Shown: positions 26,801 to 38,276 of the stretch, piece by piece | Layout: the number at the start of each line of letters is the position of its first letter | Numbering within the stretch: the first letter of the stretch is position 1 | The notes under the pieces: model-generated | What the model was told of the DNA's origin: nothing | The model's database searches: none | The model's input: only the letters and a program-made list of their open reading frames with translations | Made by a program: the position numbers and the translations under genes | DNA from: Strix aluco | Lineage: Eukaryota; Chordata; Aves; Strigiformes; Strigidae | Length of the DNA: 64,000 nucleotides | NCBI RefSeq assembly: GCF_031877795.1 | Contig: NC_133943.1 | Coordinates: 9,727,001 to 9,791,000 of the forward strand | Direction of reading: 5' to 3'

Positions 26801-29800
26801 GACATTACACTCCACAGAAAAGTAGCTGGAAATTCCTTTTAAGTCAATGAAAATACACCAGAACTACTGGACTGCATATTTAATTCCATACACTTTTTCA
26901 AGACAAAGAACAGCAAGATATATTTAGGTGTCTAGCACAGAAAAAAAAGGCCTCCACAAAAGCAGACCTATCCCATTTATATAAGATACTAACAAAATAC
27001 CAGTTATTTTTCTAATTCCCAAACCAAGCTAACAGAAAGAATCCATTTATTCTTACCTGGAAATTTGGTGTCCAGCATAAAGCAGCAGTGCAGTCAAAAA
27101 GTATAGGTAAAGCTGAACCAGGTGTTGCCTTGGCAAAGTTAAGAGCACAACACTTAAGATGTAACCTGTAACAAAAAGCAGAAGTTGAATTTCAAAAAAT
27201 GCTATCTAAACCCAAATTTCTTATAATATGAATTAACATTCAAGTTATTCAGACCTCTGTAACTCTTTGTTTTCATTTGGTTTTAAAATTCATGTACCTA
27301 CATTTTCCTCTCATCAAAACACAAAGCACACAAAAAACCTGCCACTTTTTCTTTTTTCTCCCCATGAACAGAAATAGCTCTACCAGCTTCTGTAAGATTA
27401 CATCTAGATGTCAAGGAGTGGACTTAATCCACAGTATTTTAACAAGACTTAATTAACATAACCTAAGCAACAAAGGGAAAAGAGGCCTACGTCTCCCTCA
27501 TCTTCCAAGTGAAAGCAAGTTTCAGTATAGCAGGAAAAAAAGCCTATCCATCCAACAAACTCAAGTCAATTGATGTAAAAAATCCTTTTCTTCAAGCGAA
27601 GAGCACACAGAACACTTTTCTGCGCTAATTAGAATTACACATTTTAATTCTTCCATTGTATCTTCATGGTTTAAACACACTTTGCATGCCCGTAATTTGA
27701 GATGGGGACACACAGACTGTTCTCCATACCAGTAATATTAAAGCACATTCAAGCTATCAGTGTTGCATAAATCAAGGACAAGGCTTGGCACAGCCTAGGA
27801 TTTGCAGGCATTTACACCGGCAGTTCCTTCACCTCTTGTTAGCATTTAGCAAGACTGTGGAAAAAGACCCAATGCAGATACAGCTTTACTCTCAAGACCA
27901 CAGCCTGGCTGCTCAGCAGCCTCTCCAACAAGCAGAACACTGATCCTTTTTTTCATACCTGCTCTCATTAGGATACTTAAATAAAGTAGTACTTTGAAGT
28001 CCATTTCACAACTGGGTGGCACATGCCCATCCTCTTCTCCTTCCACAACACGCTCCGCAGGTCAAAAACCCAGCACATGGTGCCCTTACTAATCTTTATT
28101 TCCAAGCTCTCCATCACAATGCAGTGCACTCATGGTCTTTCTGAAGGTCAACTTAAGTGCCTGGCACTGAAATCCATTTAGGAAAAAAACCCAACAACTT
28201 CCCTGCAGCTAAGAACAAAACACTATAGAAGAATTTATCCTGACACTTACAGCTATACCAGTCACATTACATTTAAAGTTTCATCCATCTATTCAGCAAC
28301 ACTGGGCACGCCTTTTTAACCGAGTTAATTTATACTGCGAGTTTTTTAAAAATACTTAAGAAAATAATGTAACTCTAAATTAAGCACTCATAAGCAGCGA
28401 GACAAACGGCTACTATAAAACAGCTTGGGAACACAATATGTTCCAATATTTGAAAAAGATACAATTTCAGAGTCAGTCAGTATTTATGTAGAAGTACTTC
28501 ACAACTACTTAATATCTGCCACCTTCAATAAGCCATCTCTAAAATTCTACCAATAGTTATGTCTTCAGGAAGTTAACTTGCAACATGCTCCTAGAAAAGG
28601 TGCACAGTACGCCAAGCAAAGATCAATTCAGATACGAGAGAGAACAGGAGTGATGATAGATAGACAAAGCCTATTTACTCACCCTTTTTTTAAAAATACA
28701 AATATACAATGTATGTATTTAACATTAAAGATAATTTTTACTTTCATAAAGTAGTTGTGACAAGTTGCACATGAGGATGTGCCTTTTCAAAAACTGAAAT
28801 AATTGATAGTTACTTTGATTAAAATGAAGACACCATGACTAGTTTCTGTACAGCATCCATTTGATCATTTACAAAAATGATCAGGGGCTGGAGCACCTCC
28901 CCTGTGAGGACAGGCTGAGAGAGTTGGGGGTGTTCAACCTGGAGAAGAGAAGGATCTGGGAAGACCTTGCTGCCTTTTGGTACTTAAAGGGGGCTACAGG
29001 AAAGATAGGGACAGACTTTTTAATATGGCCAGTAGCAACAGGACAAGAGGTAATGGTTTTAAACTAAAAGAGGGTAGATTCAGACTAGATGTAAGGAAGA
29101 AATTTTTTATTATGAGGGTGGTGAAACACTGGAATATATTAACCAGAGAGGTGATAGATGCTGCATTCCTGGAAACATTCAAGGCCAGGTTGGATGGGGC
29201 TCTGAGCAACCTGATCTGGTTGAAGATGTCCCTGTTCATTGCAGGGGGGTTGGACTAGGTGATCTTTAAAGGTCCCTTCCAACCCAAAGCATTCTATGAT
29301 TCTACAACTTTTATTTTTAAACTTTTTAAACAGGCCTGAAACTCAGAACTACAACAGTTTCGTTCTAGCAACTGTTAAATACAGAAGAACATGCTTCAAG
29401 TTAATACAACACAGCAGACGTTCTACATCAATTTCCTTAGCAAACACCTGTATTTATGGAATTCACCTTCTCTGTTCACCACCTTCCTTCTACCAAATAC
29501 ACAAAGGACAAGAGCAGGAACTCCTCAGCAGAATCTCCATGAAGACATTTAACTAGTTTGCACCATACCACAGCATCATGAGCCAGCTCCAGCAGCTCTC
29601 ACACCATCTGCAGACATTCTTAGCACCTCATCTCTGCTGTATTCGCCACCTTCCCTTGATTGCTTAGTCAGGGACAATTCTCTCTGCCGAACAACCCACG
29701 TGGCACAGCCATGTATCATTCCTGCACTTGAGTCGAATCTCTCTAAACCCTTCCTTCTCACTGTAGCCTGTGACTCACCTTCAGGTGGAGAACTAAGTGG

Positions 29801-32800
29801 AGTTTATTATGCAGTCTTTTATTCCTCCATTACTCTATAAATAGTCTAAGAATACCTGTTTACTCTATCTGCATTTAAGCTCTGCCATCTCCTTTACCTT
29901 ATTCTACCACATGAAAGTCTGCTCCTTGGCCACGTGACGATGTACTGGAGTGGTGCTAGGATAATTTCTGTAAAAGGAAGACATTTTAGAGTGCAGTAAC
30001 TGCACTCCGACACAGCCATGTTACATAGGAGTATTTTAGAAGTGACTGAAGTTCATTCTTCCCTACATGATCACAACCTTAACTAAAATATAGCAGGACA
30101 CATTGAACGAGTGAAAAAAATGTCCAAATACAAATCAAAACGTGAGAAGATTACTATCACATTTGTGCCTTTTCAACAGAGGGCTTCCAAACAGCACAGA
30201 TGCTTACAACACTGCACAGGGAAGCAGCACGAGACAGTCAAGGTTACTGCAGAAGCCTGAGAAATGAACTCCACTGCTCATGAGTTTGGGGTGGAATTTA
30301 AATGTTCACTTTGAAGCAGCCGTTTGCTCTAATTGTTAAATTTTGAAGAGGGGGAGAGCAAGAGAAGTTTAAAGTAGTTCCCTTTCACTCTTATTTACAA
30401 TTCCCGCTTGTGACTTGATAAGAGAGAGATTTCAACACACTTCATACTGCAATATTTGCATTTTTGCTGCAGAGGCCCTATTCCCAAAGTGGTACCAACC
30501 ACATTTTTATTGACAATGCCTCAGCCAAAAAAAAAAAACCAAAAGGCAAATAATTCATTACCAAACTGTCTCATTGCAGAAGAAAAGGAAGACAAGCTCA
30601 AATTCAGACACTAGTAGCAATATTCTATTCCCTTTGTTCATGTCTGGCCAAATGATGTAATTAACGTAGGGCATAAACGAGATTCTACTTCAGAAAAAAG
30701 GACCAGGAAATTAAATTTCTCACAGCAGCTTTCTCATCTAAATCATTATATTCCGTTTTCATTTGCACCTCCTCTGTCAGAAGAAAACATGATGTTGAGA
30801 ACATATACCCCTTTGGAAAGATTCTCCACACATGGGATTTACAGTTTGAGAAACATTCATTTTACTGGGTAACCTTTAGACAGTTATAGTAGGGTTAACG
30901 GTAACTAACACCAACTTTCATCCAAAGCTTTCTGAGCTCTACATCTGCAATGAGCACTCCCCTCCCTTGATCTAGGCCCTGCACGCTATTTTCACCCTTG
31001 GGACTTGATGCATTGTCCTTTCTAACTCACCAAGTACATTTCTGTTTAAGTGTAAGCAGCAGGGTCAGTGAAGCCCAATTCCTGCTCTGGTAAAGAAACC
31101 ATTCTAAGACATGTTAAAAAAAAAGATAATGACAAAAGAGAATAAACTGAATAAACTTTCCTGAACACAGTAGTACTGCCCTAGTGCTAGGCCACCGAGA
31201 AACAGAATTGCACCTTCAGGCTTCCAGCTTTAAGGAGCACTATAGAATACCCATTTCACCAACCTTACAAATACACAGACCCACCACTCGGTACCTATTC
31301 AGGAGCCCAAGGAAGCAGAGCACTTCTACTGCCTCTGTTGCAAGACAGTACAGATTTAGGCCCCACTGGAGAAAATAAACTGTGAAAACAATAATAAGCA
31401 GAAAAGCTAAGTTAAACATTGCTAGACAAGAACACATGTATTCACTAGCTCATGACCTCATGTACAACTCGTTGATTCAGCTAGATGAAAACCTCTCACT
31501 GTGCAATGCTCATTGTTACAGTAAGCAGCAGCTCACTGATTGCCTTTCAGCAATCTCTATCTGTGTACCACCAAGGTGTTTCCCAGCTTCTCTCACCGGA
31601 TATTACCTCTTTGCCGACTCAGGTGTCTAAGTTTTACTGACATGCTGCATACAATGGAGGCTTCTGGAGTACTATCAAAGTTGCAAGCCATCCTCTTTAT
31701 GAAACATTTTAGTGCTCATTTGCATGATTACAGATCCCTTGTGTCCACTTCACATTATTACTCAAAGTTTCCTGCAGGTTTAGTCTAAAAATGACAACTT
31801 TGCACATGAAAGAGTTTGTAACATTTCTTAATAAAACCACACCATCTCTTGGAATGCCAGAAAGTAACAGCACAATTGCTTGGATTCTACCAGGAAATTA
31901 ATTGGGGGGACCCTAACTTCCCACTCACCCATATCCTATGAGGGTAAAAGCTGTGAAGCAACAAGTCGTAAGCCACACAATATCAAAACTCCTGTCTGTC
32001 ACAACTCAATGCAGGATCACTGCAGTACTGAGTTAGTGATTTCATTTCAGCCTAACCCTTGACTGTCCTCATTTCATTTTTTTCAGACAACTATCTGGCC
32101 ACAACATGAAAGTGCCAATACCACAGGACAGACTTCTGAAACACTTTATTTGATATGGCAGAAGCATTATAATGACAATTGGCACCTTTATTTTCAGTGT
32201 GTCTAATTCTCAGGATAACAAGTCACCAGACTGGTTACACAACAGTTTACACTAACAAACTGTCTATGCCTAAATCATCTCAAGCGGATGATTTTTCAAA
32301 GATATATTTTAAAGCTCACTGCAGTTAAAGACATGATGCCAAAGTTACCAGGAAGATTCTGTGGGCTCTTCACTGGAGGCTAGCTCAAGCCCAGAAGGAA
32401 CCCTAACAGCCACTTATTTTTAAGTCAGATAAAAGGAGAGACAAAAAGCCCTTGTACATCCTTAATTCTTATTAAGCATCCTTTGAAAGATAACTCAGCC
32501 AAATGGGGTCTTCTGAATTGACTGGGACAGCTATGCTGTCCTGAGGGTGAGACTAGTTCTTCATCTGCTCTGTTACAAAAGGCAAAGACATAGAGAACCT
32601 CTGCCACCACACAGAATGACCCCTCCTGCATCAGAGGCGGCTCCAACACATGGCTCATGCAAAATTCACTCCACTGAAATCAAACCAGAAGCCAAGCCAT
32701 TCAGAGAGCACTTAATGCCAAAATCCCTGTCAGTCTCAAGCAGCCACTGAGGCACCAGTACTACCACCACAAAGGGTAGCTGTCATCTAGCCTGTCTCAC

Positions 32801-35800
32801 CACCACATTGTAAGTGCAGGGGGCTTTAAGGTGTACTGCATTTTTGGGGAGTGATGTTTTTGCATGGCAATGCCAAGGCATGCCTCTTCCTCACCCTCCC
32901 ACTCAGCCAGATCTGCCCAAACAAATGTTATTCACTCCATGAAGTACTGTACTTTCAACTAATGTGGCAAATATTTTGCCCTTCAGAAAATGTTGAAAAA
33001 TTAGTTCTAAACTGAGAAAACACACATCTAAACATACTTGCACACAAGAAAATTAGTATTTACCCAGTCACGGCACAGTGCAACTATAAACAGAGATCAG
33101 AAATCCTGTTATCAACATCTGCACATCTCAGTGAAAATAATGCCAACAAAACAATTTACTCATTACTGGGGCACTGCCATCAGTTTCAACAGCTGTTTCT
33201 TGAATTTCAAATGCCTAACAGATTGGGCACTCTAAGTATAAATAACCCAAGAACTGAGTTCCTTACAGAGATTTGCAGTATTGTCTGAACAAATAAAACG
33301 GACTTCTGACTCTAGTTCTGCCATATGATTCAGAGGCTGTTTCTGTAATACATCATACCTAATAATCAGAATTCTGGGACTAATTATAACCACAGAGAAC
33401 CTGAAGAGTACTGGAAAAGAACGCAGACGTGGAACTGTAAAAATAAACAGTCACAATGTATTCTAAATTATGAACACGAATTGCCATGTTGTCATAAGAA
33501 TGGTACTCAGATTGAACCTCAAAATTGTAAGTGTCTCCTTTCAAGCAAGCTGCTATTGGTTTTTTGGTTGTTGGGTTTGGGGTTTTTTTTGGGGAGGTGT
33601 TTGAGGGGTTTTTTTAACAAAGAGTGATGTAGGTTGCTAAAGAGATACCAGCTTTATACAGAAAAGTTACCTGAAAGTATCCATGTGCTGAGAAAGCTGC
33701 TTAGTAAAAGCCTACGACACTAAGGAAGCAGTATAGGAACGAGCAGTCTCTAGAGCTGGAAGGAGAAAAAAGGATATGCTATATTTTGAGCGCAGCACAC
33801 TCTCTACCCTCTTCTGTGTCTACCAACTGCAGCATAGACTTCATTTTATCCAAGAGTCTATGAAGACATAGCAAGTTGTTTTTTTAAGAAATAAAGACCA
33901 AGTCCATGTCATAAAACTGCATTTGGTTAAAAATAGCTACATTTTAAAATAGTAACACTCAGAAAATAGTCCTACTACCCATTTATCTAAATGCTGCTGG
34001 CAGGAGGGAGACAGAAGGCACAGGACAGCAAACCCAGAGATGCTGAATCTGAGCAGCACCTCATCTTTGTATGCATTAACTGCCACATTTAGACATGCAT
34101 CCTCTTCTCACAATTTTGGAAAATTTGTTCCTGGAATGAGCCAACTGCTTCCTTCTTCTCACACTGAAGCTTCACATGACACTTCTTACTGTGTTTGTAT
34201 CACAGTACTGTATCCTTCCTCTTAAGAGAAAAGGCACCACAAAAAAGCAATCCAAATAAAAGATTTTCTAATAAATGCACAATACGTTAAAGAAAAGTGG
34301 GCAGACCAAAGTAGAGAGGAATCAGCGAATACACCACAGCAGTAAGTTCATAAGGTTTCTCCTCAATCAAACCCTGTTTAAAAGCAGCATTCATATCAAG
34401 TAGTTCACACATACCAGGTGAGGTGACGGAGCGATTTAAGGTATAAACCACATTGTTTAAGAAACTGTGATTACAAACAGGGTTGTGAAAGATGACACAC
34501 CTTCCACCTATTCCAAGCATTTAAATAGTTTCCTTACTGTTTTCCCCGAGAATTTATTTTTTTTTATAATGACAAAGAATATAGTTTAAGATAGAAGACG
34601 GCTCTTATTTTTATTCTTAGGTAAGAAAACACTATGTATTTAGTGCTATTCTGTGACTCTAGCATGACAATGACTTGAATGCCAAGTTTGACTATGATTA
34701 CAGGTTAAGTTCATGACTTTCCTCTTCCCATCTAGCTCAAGAGTATTTACCAGTTAGCACAAATAGCATTGCTTTGTCCTTCACAGGAGAAAAATTATGT
34801 GGTTTCAACTGTTTCCACCTCATCAAAAGAGAAGTGACTGCCTTCTCGGAGCTACTCTACAATGCAGAAGAAAACACTGAGTCTGGCAGTAGCAGAGGTT
34901 AGTCTACCCTACACAGAAGTTTGACATAAAAGCCATTGTAGCTAGTACAGACCTTTCCTGAAGGAGAGGCTACTTTTAATTTATACAAAATTATTTTAAT
35001 GAAATCTTAATGAAACCACATTATACCTATAGCAGTTGTGGGCAAAAAAGTTGGTTTGCTTTCTAAGCTTCTTTCCCTCCAGATCCTTCCACCTGGCAAC
35101 GGACACCACACCAACTGACAGAATTGTATCTGGTAAACACTGCACACAAATTTATCACATGCTAATCTTCAGCCAGACTATCTCAATGGGTTACCAAAAA
35201 AATTAAACAGGATGACTTGGAGCATTTGGGTGAGTCCTGGGACAGTAGTGCTTATTGACAAGATACTCCTACACGCTTCAGGAAGACCTACAGAATGCAC
35301 TTTCATTCACAGGCCACATTTGCAAGTAAGGCTTATAATTCAGGATTTTTCAACACTCTTAAAACAGGCCTTTTACACCTGCCGAAACAGTAACCACAGT
35401 GCCATCTCACAGATAAAAGTTCATAAACAAAATTACTTTGCAATTTTTCCTGTATGAAATTAATCTGTTTACATTCAGCAATTCTAACCAGAAATTTATC
35501 TCTGCTGTTTGCATTGCTTTATGTATATTTAGCTAAATTTCATGCAGTTGAACTTGCGGTTGACTGGTTATCAGAACTATTTTCCTTCACTAAAGCAGAT
35601 AAGGGCTGTTTCATGAAAAGATATGAAAGGGAAAAATCAAAGGACAAATTGCATCCAAGAGTCTTTTATTACATTCCCAGTACTGATAACTGGAACGTGA
35701 ATCCCACTGTAACATGTATCACTTGATCAAAAACAACTGGCATTTCACACTTTAATTCAAACACATGGAAGAAAATAAGTGCATTTAAGCAGAAAAGATA

Positions 35801-38246
35801 TTCCTGGTAACCCCAGTTCTGAGCAAATTTCAAACTTCAAATCCTTATTTCCAGGAAAAGGTTCACAATATCTAGATTGGTAGAGTTTATTGATTTTGAT
35901 GGGTCTCTAACCATATCATTCCTTGAGCATCTGTCCAAGATAGATGCACCCAATTTCCTAAGCTGCTAGAAGCGCTTCTATGATACGGTATCTCACACTG
36001 CCTATATAAGAAATTCAGCGATTGTTTAATGTTGCAAAGCAGCCACAGCATTTGTTGATACTGTGTCTCCTAACTGCAAATGCGAACAGAGGATTTTTTC
36101 CTAAATAAAACAGATTAGCATGTTGAAACATATCCACAGTACATTGTTATTTAAATTACACGCTGGCAGTTAATTTCCTCCAACATATCTTCAAAGACGC
36201 TTAATTTCCCAAACTGGTGGAAAGGTGCTTTGTTTTCCTTACAAATCCAATTTATATATTTTGATACATCATTTTAATTAAGGTTATATTGTAAAGTGAT
36301 GCAATTAAATCTATATAAAATCTTGTGTAGGCACGCAAATTGATTTAGCCCAGCCTCACACTGACACAGCTTAAAAAAAAAACAACCAAGGAATTGAAAC
36401 AAATCAACATTATTTGAAAAGTACTAGCAAAGTTTTGCCACTAAAAACCATCTGAAAATCTTATAAAGCAAGCAACTTGTTTGATGATCTAGAAGCTGCT
36501 CTTGATCACCAACTACCAGTTGGAGCAGTAAAAGTACACTCAATATTGTAAAAGCCCTCCTGAGTGATTGTGCTCCAACACAAAAGCACCACTTGTATGA
36601 GGAGCATAAAGTCAGAATCCACTGGTTTAGTACTAAAATAGCATCCAGGTGAGAAATACTTTGGTGACAATACCTACTCTCTGTAGCACTTCTTATTGGT
36701 TTATCTCAACATACTTAAGCAAGAACAAGGTTATCAAATGACTATAAAGAGGGGCTATGTCACAGCTGGAAATTACCCACTGACATCTTGATAGCCTACT
36801 GCACAACTGTTAGTCATGCATTAGAAACTGATCTGATAAACTAATTCCTAAAAGGTACTTGTGTGCATACATGTGCATGAAAAAGCCAGCTGTAGTTATG
36901 TGCCACCGTGGTCCTGTGTCACATTCACCAGCAACAAACAAGTACTCTCTCCCACAAATGTACGAAAAAGGCATAGAATTGTAACACCAGCTTTTTGCAC
37001 TACAAGTACATTGTCATCCCAGCATGAGCATAGTGGAGCCATAAGAAAGCAAGCCACATGTGTTTTTAATGGCAGTAAATAATTTCCAGACAACAGACAT
37101 TTAATAGATTAAAAAAAGAAAAGTCACATGCCCACACTTACAGAGTCAGAATTAAAACCTGGACAAGCTACTTCAAAAAACCCCCGTGCTATAACTACTT
37201 AACTAAAGGGTGTTTCCTTTAGCCAACCGCAACACACCTTTATCCTCCAAAGTCATCTATAAGGAAGAAACATCGCAGAGTAGGAGAATTATATGCTAGC
37301 CATTCCTCTCCAAGCTAGGCAGTACTCAGGTAGATCAACCTCAACAGCCTGGATCCAGTCCCTCATTAACTCCATGTGCAGTCACTAGATGAATCACATA
37401 CCCACCTGAAGAGCAGGTCCCAGAACATCAATCCTTTCATCTCCTAAAAACAGATGTCTGGCATTTCAGAGCTAGACTTGCAGGCCAAGATTCAAACCTC
37501 AGCTCCCTGAGCTGTGTTAGTAATTTTGTCCATTTATCTGCAACACAAGGACTTTTTACCTAATCTAATCCACTCACAGCATATATACGGTTCATAAGGT
37601 TATAAACCAAAGAGCCATGTCCATGCAGCAGTGAGAGGTAACCTTCTGGTGCTGTGGTCACAGTCCAGACTAGGAAACCTTTTCCCTAGTCTCTTGTTTA
37701 ATGCCAATGATGTGCTACAGTACTTCTCGTCTGCACAGCATTTCACAGCAGCTTTCTCATCAATCAGACACAGGCCAAAGTCACTGTGCTATTCTTTCAG
37801 GGTATCAACTGTGTTTTCAGACACCAGGTTTACTCTATTTACATATCAAGACTAAATAACAAAGTTCAGTAGAAGACCCTAGACAGGATCTGTTTACTGC
37901 TAACACAACCAGTCCCTTAAGCAGAAGCGTAATAAATATATTATTGCACTATTTGTTGTAATCAATATATTATCATGCTATTACCAATTTCTTAGAATTC
38001 TTGTAGCAAGCAAAACGGTATTTATTACAGTAGTGTTTTCTCTTAAATACATGTACACTTACCCACATAATGCATATTAAGGGCCAAGTACTTGTACTGG
38101 AAGAGAGGGTTGTTGTGCAGGCTACTTCTTTGGATCTGCTGGAAGAATGAGCTGACATCCCATCTGTACAAGACATCCAACAGCATGATGCTTGGGACCC
38201 TTAGGGCCACATTTAATACTGCCTCCAACTTCTCCTTTGCGGCCAT
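2404..38246 (-). CDS. RNF145: RNF145, ER multi-pass RING-H2 E3 ubiquitin ligase (10 coding exons)
   Basis: This gene encodes a polytopic ER-membrane E3 ligase of the TRC8-N/RING family. The family is known for sterol-linked ubiquitination of HMG-CoA reductase and SCAP in cooperation with INSIG proteins. The coding exons are 38246-38063, 27165-27057, 21371-21280, 16436-16201, 12796-12621, 8798-8658, 7273-7091, 5200-5053, 4372-4016 and 2847-2404. All are bounded by GT-AG introns with compatible phases and give 2070 nt, or 689 residues. Many hydrophobic segments precede residue 500. YLYF, the INSIG/sterol-linked motif of this family, is at 81-84. The C3H2C3 RING ligands are C537, C540, C552, H554, H557, C560, C571 and C574. 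The start ATG has A at -3 and G at +4. The protein follows human RNF145 closely up to the RING; the tail after it is divergent and makes the protein about 26 residues longer than the 663-residue human form. It looks intact. Confidence 0.97.
2848..4015 (-). other. RNF145: RNF145 intron 10 (splits the RING)
   Basis: This intron is 1.17 kb. It interrupts the RING between the second and third zinc ligands. I saw no repeats or other genes. Confidence 0.7.
4016..4372 (-). CDS. RNF145: RNF145 exon 10 (last membrane segments and first RING cysteines)
   Basis: The exon encodes residues 424-542 in phase 0 at both ends (acceptor ttacag, donor gtaaga). It has hydrophobic segments around FIYVLFMV, a LVALCVVAYGV block and a VIIFIHSYY block, then a basic linker. 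It ends at CAICYQ, which carries RING ligands C537 and C540. The RING is therefore split by intron 10. An N-G-T sequon lies between membrane segments; whether it is glycosylated cannot be told from sequence. Confidence 0.96.
4373..5052 (-). other. RNF145: RNF145 intron 9
   Basis: This is a short intron of 680 nt with nothing notable beyond its splice sites. Confidence 0.7.
5053..5200 (-). CDS. RNF145: RNF145 exon 9
   Basis: The exon encodes residues 374-423. Its first base completes the split Lys codon carried over from exon 8. It begins SLWKHFRAVSL and holds two hydrophobic stretches, LFLLVFPAYMAYMI and FWLLIIISSSIL. The donor is gtaaga. The block is nearly identical to human RNF145. Confidence 0.96.
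5201..7090 (-). other. RNF145: RNF145 intron 8
   Basis: This is 1.9 kb of unique sequence. An open frame of 117 codons at 6965-6612 (minus) has no recognisable domain and is judged chance. Confidence 0.65.
7091..7273 (-). CDS. RNF145: RNF145 exon 8
   Basis: The exon encodes residues 313-373 plus two bases of codon 374. It begins GMTEGVTLLIL after a tctgcag acceptor and ends in ...GASRD plus AA before gtaaga. It carries two membrane segments with the AFLLSIILFIVVASI block between charged loops. It matches vertebrate RNF145 essentially throughout. Confidence 0.96.
7274..8657 (-). other. RNF145: RNF145 intron 7
   Basis: This is 1.4 kb. A C run occurs near 7552-7561. I see no gene or transposon. 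Confidence 0.65.
8658..8798 (-). CDS. RNF145: RNF145 exon 7
   Basis: The exon encodes residues 266-312. The reading runs IAECCSTPYSLLGLV, then a hydrophobic VSFVALGVLTL segment, then YRAFMNDPAMN, ending in a split Arg codon before gtacgt. The phases match exons 6 and 8. Confidence 0.96.
9767..9792 (+). repeat. A-rich simple tract
   Basis: Fourteen A residues are followed by caacaaacaaac, then a ttttgttgtt segment that can pair back onto it. The tract may be the tail of a decayed retroposon, but no body was recognised upstream. Confidence 0.6.
10900..11008 (+). mobile_element. Ancient CR1-type 3' fragment
   Basis: The blocks tatggccactgctgga, then ggatcctaggctagat, then ggtctgacccagta and a terminal cattcttatg match the 3' end of an old sauropsid CR1 lineage. 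That lineage, abundant in turtles and crocodilians, ends in ttcttatg units. It is distinct from the younger copy in intron 2. Divergence is visible throughout. Confidence 0.7.
12621..12796 (-). CDS. RNF145: RNF145 exon 6
   Basis: The exon encodes residues 208-265 plus two bases of codon 266. It begins VVEVYGLLALG in phase 0 after a tgcccag acceptor and carries a long hydrophobic block, VVPVLFMVFWLVLFAL. It ends in LLFLFLT plus AG before gtaatt, a slightly weaker donor than the others. Confidence 0.96.
12797..16200 (-). other. RNF145: RNF145 intron 5
   Basis: This is 3.4 kb of unique AT-rich sequence with short A and T runs. I see nothing else in it. Confidence 0.65.
16201..16436 (-). CDS. 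RNF145: RNF145 exon 5
   Basis: The exon encodes residues 129-207. It opens with the last two bases of a Gly codon, then QLVVCTLCSCVMKT. Membrane segments are visible around LVVCTLC, LLARLCLVPLETIVVI and FAMIFTGLEVLYFL. It ends at ...YRELVQ before gtaaga. It is the largest exon of the membrane domain apart from exon 10. Confidence 0.96.
16437..21279 (-). other. RNF145: RNF145 intron 4
   Basis: This is 4.8 kb. A short hairpin with 8-bp arms, AACGTATT and AATACGTT, lies at 16491-16508. I see no gene or transposon, only short chance frames. Confidence 0.65.
21280..21371 (-). CDS. RNF145: RNF145 exon 4
   Basis: The exon encodes residues 98-128. It starts by finishing an Arg codon, then DYVRSELES, a luminal or cytosolic loop through GPMYLEPLSMN, and ends one base into a Gly codon before gtaagt. 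It is only 92 nt long and is placed by its exact phase and by similarity to human RNF145. Confidence 0.95.
21372..27056 (-). other. RNF145: RNF145 intron 3
   Basis: This is 5.7 kb of AT-rich unique sequence with a MIR-like fossil at 24806-24912. I saw no other repeat or gene. Confidence 0.7.
24806..24912 (+). repeat. MIR-family SINE fossil
   Basis: The sequence follows the MIR core order: cagataaggaaac, then taggtgacttgtcaaggtcacata, with internal gaagtcagagctt and then ttattcccagac. This is the best MIR-like match in the window. MIR and related CORE-SINEs are ancient amniote repeats that survive in birds at low copy. Confidence 0.6.
27057..27165 (-). CDS. RNF145: RNF145 exon 3 with YLYF motif
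   Basis: The exon encodes residues 62-97. It reads YILSVVLLTLPRQ and then LVQLYLYFLTALLLYAG. YLYF at residues 81-84 is the short sequence tied to INSIG binding and sterol response in the mammalian protein. The acceptor is ttacag and the donor gtaaga, and the phase fits exons 2 and 4. Confidence 0.96.
28876..29307 (+). mobile_element. CR1 LINE, 5'-truncated 3' end
   Basis: The copy begins near a ggggctggagcacctcccct segment and runs through the conserved CR1 3' region, including a ttggatggggctctgagcaa block and a ggtcccttccaaccc block. It ends in the diagnostic attctatgattct tail. Only about 430 bp of a roughly 4.5-kb element is present, with no intact reverse transcriptase. 5' truncation is usual for CR1. 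The copy is only moderately diverged and points to a bird or close sauropsid genome. It sits antisense to RNF145. Confidence 0.92.
33556..33618 (+). repeat. G/T-rich low-complexity tract
   Basis: Runs of T alternate with GGG or GGGG at 33573-33575, 33579-33582, 33591-33594 and 33605-33608. Four G runs could form a loose G-quadruplex with long loops. Such tracts are common in bird introns. Confidence 0.7.
37120..37180 (+). repeat. Probable MIR-family SINE fragment
   Basis: The order gtcacatgcccac, then acagagtcagaattaaaacctgg, resembles the conserved MIR segment that runs from a tcacacag motif through a cagagc motif to gaacc. It is short and diverged. Alignment to MIR/CORE-SINE consensus would settle it. 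Confidence 0.35.
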
Positions 38247-38276
38247 TCTCTTCCCTTTCTGTGAATTGGCAGCAGA
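38063..38276 (-). CDS. RNF145: RNF145 exon 2 (start codon exon)
   Basis: Coding starts at ATG 38246-38244 and covers residues 1-61 plus one base. The protein begins MAAKEKLEAVLN, as in human RNF145, and the start context is strong (A at -3, G at +4). The acceptor is atttacag at 38278-38277, leaving 30 nt of exon before the ATG with no in-frame stop. The donor at 38062 is gtaagt. An upstream in-frame Met exists inside the intron (about 38321) but would need intron retention, so the exon-internal ATG is preferred. Confidence 0.95.

Larger units (their letters stand above)
27166..38062 (-). other. RNF145: RNF145 intron 2
   Basis: At 10.9 kb this is the largest intron. It contains the CR1 copy at 28876-29307, a G/T low-complexity tract at 33556-33618 and a probable MIR fossil at 37120-37180. 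The rest is unique AT-rich sequence with short chance open frames. Confidence 0.75.

Noticed and set aside
28861-29258. Plus-strand frames of 68 and 93 codons
   Set aside because: They are readings of the CR1 3' region, not genes.
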